Assembly: GCA_037783545.1 (NCBI GenBank) | Contig: JBBELK010000305.1 | Coordinates: 310,001-374,000 of the forward strand | Direction of reading: 5' to 3' | DNA: 64,000 nucleotides | Origin: Henricia sp. BOLD:AAB3569 | Taxonomy: Eukaryota; Echinodermata; Asteroidea; Spinulosida; Echinasteridae | Part shown: in pieces, positions 10,901 to 22,900 of the stretch | Layout of the letters: each line of letters starts with the position of its first letter | How positions within the stretch are numbered: position 1 is the stretch's first letter | The notes under the pieces: generated by a model | The model's database searches: none | Seen by the model: the letters and a program-made list of their open reading frames with translations, nothing else | Told to the model about the DNA's origin: nothing | Program-made: the position numbers and the translations under genes

Positions 10901-13900
10901 CGACTTTGAGAATCCGCCATCTGTTTACATGACGCACGTAGCTGCACAGTTGGTGCACAGCTATGCTGCACATGCGACCCGGGCGTCCGGAACCAGTTAA
11001 ACTGAGTATGCCCGGGGCATAGCAAAGACTATGCCCTGGCCAGGGCGTAACAAAGACTATGCCTGGGGCATACTCAAAATTCCACAGGCACAGGGTCTAG
11101 CTAATTCAATGCCCCCACTTTTAACCAATCAGATGACAGGAATATACGCATGATGTTTTTTTAACACTTTAAATACCTTAGTTTACGCATCCCTTAAACG
11201 GACGATAAAGACCGGCCGGCCAGTGTTAAACACTTTCTTGCCTGGCCCGCATTTGTGCCCGCGCCCTAGTCAGCGCGTATGGAACATACACAGAAACTGC
11301 ACGAGTCTGAAAGCAAGATTTGCAAAGTAACCCATCGTGTGTGTGCGCGTAAAACACGCCTGCATTACGTGTAACGTGCACGTTCGAAAACAAATCCAAA
11401 GCTAGCAGTTTGAACAACCATGATGCATAAAAAAATACAATGCAAATATGGCAAAACGGCAAGCAAATTTTGGTGAGTTTTACTGATTTACACAAAAAGG
11501 TAAATGCGGCTCGGGCCATTATCACTCGTCCAGGCCCCTAGTCAGTATTAAACGCATGGTTTTAAGACTGGCCAAACCAGTCTTGTATATATGTACCTTG
11601 AGTTTATTCCTGATTTTACTCATCGCCATTGGCTGCTTGATCTCTTCGTAGTAATCAGGATACAGCCGCTTGATAGGTAATCTCATGAACGGCTCCGACA
11701 GTAGTTGACCCAGGGAGTTCTTGGCGTTAAGCACCGTGCCAAACAGGACGTGTTTACTGTCGTTTGCGTTGGTTTGAAAGCTGTCGTCAGCACCGTCCTC
11801 GTTATCCTCGTATTGCATGGGAATCTCATCATCTTCATCGTCTTCATCGGACGGCAGGCTGGCTGCAACCTGAATGGCTGATTCTCCTTGCTTATCGCTC
11901 GCAATCAAGGTCTTCTTACTGTGGTATACAAATGAATATTTAAGGAACTGCCCATACATGTATGTACAAACACAGTGGCCATACAAAAGAGTTTTAACCA
12001 TTTCAACATTTGTAAGGAACCAACAACAGGAAATCAGCTAAGTTCGCATGCACGTGATGGTTTAGTTTGTTTCATTTGTTGCTGAAGAATCCGAGGTTGG
12101 TTGCGTTTTGTTTTGTTATGTTTTTGGCCAACTTTGTCTCCAGCTTAACGACTGGCCCAGAGACCAACTTAAAAGGTTGTATACATCTTTAAAGGGCCAC
12201 TGTATGTTTTGCAGATGAAACTACGAAAGGAATGTTAAATAAGTTAGCCTGTAGAAATTTCAGCTACATAGATGCATAATGCTTCAAAATTCCATACATG
12301 GTTTTTGTGTTGAGCAAATGTAAAAAAATTAGTGCGCACACTAATAAATTTATAAAACCACATTCAGTTAGTACCTCAAAGTACCATTTTAGACAGGAAA
12401 CAATTTGGTGTTTGTTTTCAATGCTATCAACACTTTCATAAGGGTTTTTTAAATTTTGGGCGTCAATGAATAACACGGTGACCTTTGAACTACAGAACAC
12501 TATTGTAGTACTCATACTCGAGTACATTTTTCTGTACTCGTGAAAAAATATTTTCTTGTACTCGTTCTCGATATCTCGCGCGCGCAAGGGCCTCTGGGAT
12601 TGAACGTTGATAAACAAACCCACACGTGGGCGGGGTGTGCTATCCGTCAGTGTACTAATGCCGTGTGTATACAGTGGGGGCTATCAACTCGGCACTTTTT
12701 CACGAAAACCAAAATGAGTTCAAGGATCAACTTCTCACTACTTTTTAATTGATACATATCAAACATACTGACAAACATTTCCCGAAACAGAAATGTTGCA
12801 ATTGCGAGAAATCGTCAGGGATTCCCTTCGTAGTGGGAGAGTCCGAGTATCGCTCTCGCAGCAATGCAACACGCGCCGTATCGGCACGGCGTGTGTGAAT
12901 TGAGTGTGCTGCACTGCGAGTCCTGTTTACACTTCTGTTTCGGGACATGTTTGTCAGTATGTTTGTATCTTACATTGTCACGTCTCCCGCTTTGATCAAA
13001 CGTTCAATTTCTTGCTTGGTGCTTGTGATAAGCTTCTTCAGAACTACGGCATCCTTGTACACCTGTGATCCGGGCTCGTTAAACGTCTTGGCATTTTTGA
13101 CCATCAGTAAAAGGTCCTTCTCAAGATCGGTCAGTGTGGAGTAGCGGCCAGCCTGGAATTGAATACAGAAAATTTGCATCATGTCATGGTTACCAAAAAC
13201 ATCTATTAGAGTGTTAGGAAAATGTGCTCCAAACCAGTTTTACAAGAAAAAAATGTCGGTTTGCAGAAAGTATTAGTTGGAAATTAAGTTTAAAGTTGTT
13301 CTTTTCATTGCAAGAGCAGGTCCACTGTATCCTTAAAGGTACGGTAATATATACAGGATTGGTAATTACCATCGAAAAAAGGTGACTGAATTATTATCTA
13401 AAAGCTTACTTGTTATCAAGATGGTAATGGTAGTAATCATCCTGTGATATTATTTCGTCTAAAGTGCCCCCATTCATGAGAAAAATTAAGAAACTATTTG
13501 AATCTCTTGGAGCCATTCATTCATGCACAAAAAACAATAATTGGGTTTTTCATGTTTTCTGAAGTATTACTACAAGGTAGTTTTCTCGACCTAGGCTTTC
13601 AATTACCAGTGGAAATCATGCCAGTTTACCAAACATGTATATTACCTTTAAACACAACACAAAACTTAAACAGCTAGAATCCCCCCGCAGGGTAGGAATT
13701 TCGTTACCGAAGGGGCACTGCCATTGTTGTGTTTAGAAAGGGCACTTCCATTGGAAAATCAAAAAGTCTCTGAGAGTATTGCAAAAGGGCACCAATGCAA
13801 GACCAAGGGCAACGGAGGCAATGGCCTCCGTGGCCTCAGTGAAATTCCCACACTGCCCCCGTCCACATTTTAAAAAGTTTTTCTGTTTATCATGGAGGTG

Positions 13901-16900
13901 TATGAGTCTACAACACCATCACAACTTGTTTTTCACAAAAAATCGACAGGCTTTTGCTTAAAACGTAAAGCAGTTCCGACCCTCTTCACCCGAAATTCTG
14001 AAACGCTCGAGGTCACTTGGTTTGTTTATCAACAGGGTTTTGACGTCATCCTAAGAACATACAACACGGCCTGTGCAGTATTGAATAGAAAATACACGAA
14101 GTGAATGTTTATCATGCCTGTTTTGTCCTTGTAATTCAAAATACAAACGTGAAAAACACTTCAAGTAATATGACAACAATCTACTATTACCTATTTTGTG
14201 AAAAAACGGTGAAATTGTGGCTCACAATGAAGCTCTTTTGAAGTAAATACTGGTGCATTGCGACGGGTGGTTTTGTCACAGAACGAACGGCATTCACAGC
14301 GGTCTGTGTACAGCATGGAACGGTTCACTGCGGGGGAAGTTCCCACGTGTTTGAACATCGGCCGGTACAAGTTAGAAAAAAACGGTGAAATTGTGGCTCA
14401 CAATGAAGCTCTTTTGAAGTAAATACTGGTGCATTGCGACGGGTGGTTTTGTCACGGAACGAACGGCATTCACAGCGGTCTGTGTACAGCATGGGACGGT
14501 TCACTGCGGGGGAAGTTCCCACGTGTTTGAACATCGGCCGGTACAAGTTAGAATGAGCGACAAATTTTTCTCTCTCTTGGTAATAGAAAAGAAAATCTTT
14601 CTGCTCTTTTTTTTTCATAGTGTCTGGTAAAACATACAACTACGCAGCTACTGGGCATATCTCTGGCTTTTTGGACCAACAAAATTCTTCAAACAACACC
14701 ATCTAACAGAGACGGTTTTCCAAGTTTTTTGCGTGTAAACGTATGGAGCTAACAATCGTGTTGATTTCTCTTTCTCAGGATTGCGTTACGGGGTCACGCG
14801 CATATCATGAATACATAATGATCGTTTCAGAAATTGCGAAAATCTCATTTTTGAAAAGCGCACTTCTGCTTGCAATTTATCCACTTAAAACCGACAATTA
14901 AAAAATAATAAAAATCCACGTCGGCAAGAGGGATGTTTGGACTATCGAAAAAAGCCTAAATGCTGGATTTTCGTCAAGGGGGATTCTTCCTCTTTAAGTC
15001 GTGTGTGTGTAATGTGTATGTGACTTAAGAAAAACATGGGTTTCCCTTAAATTGTTTAGGCAGTCTGGAAGCTTTTAAACTAATCCACTTTTTCTCCACT
15101 CTTTCAAAACCTCTTTATTTGAGCATCATTGTGTCAATAAACAAGTATTAGAAACGTATTTGCATATTTTACGTGGCCCTTTTCCTGGAACCCCTAAGTT
15201 GATTAAACACATTTTTGCCACGGAATTCACCGCGCTCCTACTAGTTGGGCAGTCAGCTGTTACTATCCCGCTTGGGTGCAGGCTCCTTGGTTTACATGTA
15301 CCTACATACATACAAACACACCTGCGCGCGTGATTCGACTAATAATGTTTATTGTCGAGCGCACCTGCACCCTCTGGGATCGTAAGAGCTCGGGCAAGGT
15401 ATGGAGCGGGGTGAATTTCGTGGCACGAACTAGCTCGTCAAGCATTGACGAGCCTCCGTCTTTAAAGTTCTTAGAACAAACAAAACAATATGGTTCTCCC
15501 CACTCATGCTTCAGCACATTGTATTGTCTATGTGTGGTTACAATATGCAAAGCTACAGTATGCATGGCTAATCTTGGGATGAGAGAAAATATAATTTTTC
15601 TCTTATCCCAAGTTTGGTTGTTTCGTTTTAATGGCGATTAGGCACTATACCAAATATTGTGTTGCAGCATGGCTACAATGCATAGCTCCAAGATTGGATA
15701 TTGTTGCTATGCCTCACACACTATCATCAAAATGGCTACACACACTGCACGAACTAATGGGACTTTCAACGGAAAGCACAGATTCATTGGAGAAAACCCA
15801 AAGGTATTCATGTTTCAGGGTCGACAGTTACCGTAGCACGCACTTAGTAAAAGGCCAGTGATACAGAGATGTCATATATTCATAACAATTCGCTTTCTTA
15901 CCTTTGAACAGCGAATCGCCCGGCCTTGAAACCAAAAATTCACTCGGAACACCGCATACAACGTATCGGCAGAAAATCACGATCAATTTGTTTGTGAGGC
16001 AATGCACTTTGACCTATGTGGGCGCTGTCTGCTGGCTCTGTTGTGATTGGTCGGCGGGTTCGGTTGATTGACAGGTCGGAACTATGCATACAATAGTGTA
16101 TACATGTACATACCTGAATATTCTTAGCAATAGCCTTCATATCAATAGGTTTACTGATTATATCATAGTAGTCTGGGAACTGCGATCTTGGCGGTAGTTG
16201 GCGGAATATTAGACTGACGTTACGTCCCTTGTCGTCTTCACGATGCGCCATGACGGTGGTAAAGAGCTGCTCTAATGGGTCCGCAGGGTTCTCCATGGTA
16301 AATTCGCATTCCGTCAGTTCACGTTTCAGCCCTTGATTGTCCTTGTTCACGTCAGTCTGCGAGACCTGTTGATTTGCACATAAACAATGCAATATAATAA
16401 GCCTATCTCATTTACATGACGTAATATCCAACCAGATGTACTAAGAGATTCCTGACAATGTATTTGCAATATGTGCCCAGTGTTTTCCTATAATACAAAT
16501 GCAAGTAAATGCTTCAAAAATGGCAATAAAAGCAAATGCTAGTTTATATAAATAACACCCATCCGCCCGCAGCAATGTTTAAAAATCTTTGTGAGGTTTA
16601 TGTGTTAGGTGAATGCTAAAATGTGAACACACACTTTTTTGAAAACCACTTTTACCAGCTAATTTCCTACAGGTACTATTTTTGACAGGAAAAAACTATA
16701 TAGTGTTTGCTAACACTGCAAGTAACACTGTGTAAAATTTAAAAACAAAACAAAACAAAACAAACAAACAAAAAAACAAAAAATGTATGAGCAGAACTAA
16801 TCAGCTCAATCAATTTACTGGTTAATCTCTACCGCTGGGCGACGAGTGGATTTTGCTACTCGCGAGTAGTTTCAGCAATTACTCGCGAGTACTCGATTAA

Positions 16901-19900
16901 TCGCGAGTAGTTTGCAAAGTATCAAAAGGAAGGAAAAAACAAAATTCACGTTTGCGTGTATAATTAAGTAACCAAATGTACAGTAGCCTTTTGGCAAGGC
17001 TTTATGGCTTTTGGGGTTATACATGTATTGTTTAGTGAAATGTGGGATAATTGAGCGTCTTGAGCGGAGTTTATAAAGGCTGGGCGAACGTTATACCTTC
17101 TGTCTTGCCATCAAGCCTTTTTCGAACTGGCTACTGCTACATTATTCATTACATGCAAATAATTGACCCGAACGTGCAACGTCACAACATCATTACTCTC
17201 GCCCAACTCTACACACAAACATTTTGAAAACGGCTCGAAAACAAACTGTCAACTGGGCCAATAAGCGCTACCGGTAGGTAGCTTACCTGTTTTGCTCGCG
17301 CGCATGTAATACAAGTCACGAAAGGTTCCCACATGCGGCGTTGTGGACTCGTTCATTATCAATGTACATGTAGGTACGGCACTTACGTTTACTTCAAAAA
17401 TAGCCCATTGAGCTCCATGTAAATGTGTTAAATTTGACAAATTGTTTATTACATCCAAGTTCTATACGGAACAAATATAATTTCCATTTGATTTGCTGTT
17501 TAATTTTCCCAGTGAATTTAAAAGCGTATGCCTACATGTACACCTCCATTGTTTGTAGGAGCTCATGACGTAATTTGGAAATTTTTAAAAGGGACCTAAA
17601 GACATCATTATTTAAGCAAGCATATTCTGACTAGTGGTTTCCCTATTTCTGTTTCCTTCCAGCGCCATGAGTAATTATTTGTATTAGAATGTGCGCTTTA
17701 TAAATTACTATCAATGCTAGAATAGGGCGACAAATCGTGTGTAAAAAAAGCTATATTAGGGCGACCTGCTCAATAGGGCGACATTTTGGTGTCGCCCTAA
17801 TATTTTTGAGTTTAAAAATCATTTTTTTAGGTGGTCAAAAACCATTTTTTTTTGGTCGAGAACCATTTTTATCGGGACTGGAGCCGTTTCTCTTCGGTCT
17901 GCGACCATTTTTGGAAGCTTTGGGTAAAAAAATAAGGTGTCATTTTGAGTCACTCTTGCCGAAATTTCGGTGGTCTCCGGTGAGAGTCTTCCCGAAATGT
18001 CGCCCCATTGCGGCATCCAGCGTTGTTTAAATTTGTATTATTATTATTATTATAATTTGCATAGGGTGACCTGCACGTGACTGGCTGATTTCGCTACCAA
18101 CTTTGGTAGCGATTATAAAGAAAAACATAATTGCTTCGCAGTTCGAAAAAGGCCAAGTGAATGAGACACTCGCCGTGTGTAGACTCTACTCAAGTTACCA
18201 AATCGCCCAAATTCACAAGGCCTTGTCAAAAGGCTAACTGGGAACTGGATGACCTGGAGAGATGAATAAGAACCGAAGTCGCCCTTCTCAGGCTGAACAG
18301 AGCAGTAATGAGGCGTGCCTTTGGTGTTACACTTGGCGTGCAAATCTGTGTGCAGAAAAAGATGGTCACATGGAGGACGGAAGGGGCTAGCTAAACTTTC
18401 TAAAAAGCCAACAGCAAAGAAAGGACATGTCAAATTGACCTCTCATGCTCCTTGATCCTGTTTTGCATCTTCAATTTTTTAGCGCAAATTAATTTTAGCT
18501 TGGTTTACAAAACAAGCCCCTGTTCACTCAGGCATGAAATTCCCAACATGATGACGACGTTAATGAAAACATGAAACTTATGTCTACCGATATGTGTGAG
18601 CCAATTTTCTAAATATGATACAATTTCAATTTTATCTACAATTTTATGAGTGTATACCTTTTTTTTATACACCCTGTACATGTACATGTAGCATATAAAC
18701 TTGTATGTAGCATATGAGTAGTTTAAAAATGATAGTCGCGAGTACGAGTACCGTTTACTACTCGCGAAAAATTGATTAATCGAGCTATTCGCCTAGCGGT
18801 ATTAATGTCTCAAAAAAAGTCATGTTACCATCAGGACTCACGTTTCTAAAAACCAAAGGAGAATGTCTGTATGGCATAATGAAGCGATTACCAGTACATT
18901 TGAAAGGAAAAGACTGTCTGACTAACTAGACACGTATCACAGCCGACTACACAAACTAAAAAGTAAACATCTATATGTAGAGCATACATAATCTGCATCT
19001 AGAACAGGAACAATTAGCAAGCATGCATACATGTACACTAAGGAATCTACATGTAACATTATAAATACAAATATTGAATGTTTATTAGTTCAATGGTACG
19101 AACATTTTCATGAGCTGAAAGATGGAATGTTCCATTCAACGAGGCGGAGCCGAGTTGAATAGATTAATTCCATCTTTCAACGAAACATTCATTATTTGTT
19201 TTATATAACGCTCAAGGAGATCATTGTCATTTGATTGGAGAACATCCGACAGCCTGAGAATATGAAAAAGTACTTACAACGCCCCCCGACATCCCTCGCA
19301 TCACAACTACCACACTCGTGTCTTTCACAAACACGTTGGCTTCAACGTCGTGCAATGTCACGCGCGTACATGAACACGCGCTTGCAGTAAAAATGCATGC
19401 AGTACGCATACCGTGCAATGAAAACAGGCGTGTCATGCAATGAAAACGAGCGCGCTGTGCAATGGAACAAGGCATGCCCTGCAATGGAAAAAAATGTATC
19501 ATAAGTTGTATCACATAGAGTCCCATCATGAGTCGCAATATGTGACGCATTATTGACGCAATGTTTCACCACATGTTGCATCATTTAAAATGGTGATTAG
19601 GCACCATACCAGATGTTGCGTTCATTACTTTGCCCAGTTTGCGCTACCATGCAACACCGAGAGAAAAATTGGGTCCATAGTGATTATTTGAGTATACCAA
19701 CTGTGCCTTATAGCTCAGCTGGTAGAGCGTCTGCCCGGTGAGTAAGAGGTCTCGGGTTCTAATCCCGATAAGGCCGTTACGATTTTTCTCTCATCCCAAG
19801 TTTGGATGTTGCACCATGTGTCGTGTCACGTCACGTACAGAATTCCAGTTGGAACGTCTCTGTCAAGACCGCACCATTGCACAGAAACAAATCTCACTTT

Positions 19901-22900
19901 GTTTTTGGAATGAAACCAAAAATAAAATCACAACTAAAATCAGAAATAAACAGAAATCAGAACTAAAATCAGGAAGGAGTCACATTTACAATGAGTCACA
20001 TTACTCGAACAGAACAAAAAACTAAAAACTAAAACGATGTGACACCACACTACCATGACACGATATCTTGGTCTTATACATGCCCAGCATACCTCGTTGT
20101 ACGATTGCACACCGTGTGCCGTGGGTACCGAGCAGTGACCACGCAGGTAACGTGTGGTCACGGAATGGTCACTGCTTGGCCCTGAGGCACCGTGTGGCAA
20201 CCTGGGAGTTGCAGCTACAGCAGATGATTCGCTGTCGCTAAAGACCTCCGCCAGCTGCTCGGGGAAAGAGTTAGTACGCAAGAACAAAAGATGTCTAATT
20301 TTACTATCAATAGGGATGAATGCAATATTTGGGAATGCGCTTAATCACTCTATAATTAACATTTTGCATGTAACATTCTCGTAATTTCTTCACTTTCAAA
20401 TGGAGGTGCAGTTTAAGAAGTCACATACATGTACTACATGTATGGTGTTGCATGGTGCATGCCATTGTTTCACAAGCAACAGTTGCTTTGTGCCATTCTG
20501 TCCTACATGTATGGTGAACAAGGTATTGATTATTAAAGAGGAAGAATCCCCCTTGACGAAAATCCAGCATTTAGGCTTTTTTTGATAATCCAAACATCCC
20601 TCTTGCCGACGTGGATTTTTATTATTTTTTAATTGTCGGTTTTAAGTGGATAAATTGCAAGCAAAAGTGCGCTTTTCGAAAATGAGATTTTCGCGATTTC
20701 TGAAACGCTCGTTAGGTATTCATGATATGCGTGTGACCCCGTGACGCAATCCTGAGAAAGAGAAGTCAACACGATTGTTAGCTCCATACGTTTACACGCA
20801 AAAAAATTGGAAAACCGTCTCTGTTAGATGGTGTTTTTTGAAGAATTTTGTTGGTCCAAAAAGCGAGATATATGCCATGTAGCTGCGTAGTTGTATGTTT
20901 TACCAGACACTATGGAAAAAAAAAAGAGCAGAAAGATTTTCTTTTCTATTACCAAGAGAAAGAAAAATGAGTCGCTCATTCTAACTTGTACCGGCCGATG
21001 TCCAAACACGTGGGGACTACGCCCGCAGGGGACCGTATACCATGCTGTACACAGACCGCTGTGAATGCCGTTCGTTCCGTGACAAAACCACCTGTCGCAA
21101 TGCACCAGTATTTACTTCAAAAGAGCTTCATTGTGAGCGACAATTTCACCGTTTTTTCACAAAACAGGTAATAGTAGAGTGTTGTCATATTACATGAAGT
21201 GTTTTTCACGTTTGTATTTTGAATTACAAGGACAAAACAGGCATGATAAACATTAACTTGGTGTATTTTCCATTCAATACTGCACAGGCCGTTTTGTATG
21301 TTTCTCAGGATGACGTCAAAACCCTGTTGATAAACAAGCCAAGTGACCTCGAGCGTTTCAGAATTCGGGTGAAGAGGGTCGAAACTGCTTTACGTTTTAA
21401 GCAAAAGCCTGTCGATTTTTGGTGAAAAACAAGTTGTGATGGTGTTGTAGACACATACACCTCCATGATAAACAGAAAAACTTTAAAAATGTGGACGGGG
21501 GATTCTAGCTGTTTAAGTATATATGTATGTCACACGTTTACATGTAATAGACAGATTCATGCCCATCACACCAGATCCTCCACAGGATCATATGCACGCC
21601 TATCTCGATCTTTTAATTGTGCTGTATCAAGGTCCCAGGTTTTGGAATTCTTAAAGTAGTAATTTGAAATCAACAGAAAGTCTTCCAGTTTTTAAGAAAA
21701 AGCTAAAGGTTTGGTTTCTAGAAAAATATTGTCAGGATTATTTTATTGTTTTACTTGTTGAAGTAAGTGTAATTATTGTATTGGCAGCCTAGCAATGTTT
21801 GTGCCATCCTGTGTATTGTCCTTTGTTCATGTTGTTTCATGTGCAACATTTAGGTTATTCGTTGTGTATGTAATTTATTCTATTATAAAAAACCTGGTTA
21901 AAAATGTTTTATTAGTGAAAGTACACAATTTAGGGGGATCTCCATATACAAGCTCTGCTTTCGGAAAATTCCTCCACTTAACATTAATTATTATACAAAC
22001 GTACCAGTGTAAAACTTCATTTGGATGAGTGGAAATAAATGAACTGAACATTTGTGTATTCTCAACAAATCATTTAAGACTTGAGGATTATATGTGCAAA
22101 ATTTCAGTATAAATCTCCGTCAAGTAAAACTTTGTTGTAAAAACATTTGCTATGGCAGCTGAAACTGGTACCTTGGATGTTAGTCTCAATGTTATGAAGA
22201 CGTCGTCCAATCTAGGCTACTCTAAAGGCCCATTATATCATTTGCAGAGAACCACTTTTTTTATTTAATGAGTTGGCACGAAAAAACTTACACTACTCAC
22301 AATAAGTTAGTATGTTGTCAATTTTAGATTTTTAATTCTTTTAAATGAATGGTTTCACCTATACACGAATCCACTAACTAAGGACTCCTTCCAAGCGCGT
22401 CCACCATACATTTAACTGGGGGCCATCCAGTGCCATAAAGTGTGCATTCTGTGTTATTAAAATTAAATAGTGCACAATGCGCTTCCTTTGTGTGCACAGG
22501 CTTCAACAAAGAATGCACAAATTGTTTGAAGTGACAACATAATGCAACGTACAGTTTATTGCACTGGATGGCCCCCAGTTATGGCGGACGTACGAGAACT
22601 GCAGCCGATTTCACGAATCCTTACGCACTGCGTAGGTCCGCTTGCGCAACATTTTATTGCGTAGGCTGCGCAACATTCCTGTGGAAATTACACGCAAGCT
22701 ATGGGGCTTGCGCCATTTTGCAAAAGTTGCGCAAGCTGCGCACTCTTTCGTGAAATCGGCTGCAGGTCCTCGGCTCTCGGATTGGTGTATTCCTGTGACA
22801 AGGTGTGTCTATCATGCTGATACAATTGTCTAATCATACAAAATCATTCAAACGGAATGCATACCCTCAAAATATTTCGGTACACCCCACAATATCCCCA

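Noticed and set aside
15940-16113. Extension of PBRM1 exon 6 into the next 58 codons
   Set aside because: A consensus donor CAG|GTATGT ends the exon, and the extension is MITE sequence found elsewhere in the window.
19702-19776. A functional tRNA gene
   Set aside because: The anticodon stem does not pair, the B box is altered, and diverged relatives at 6790 and 6948 suggest a SINE head.
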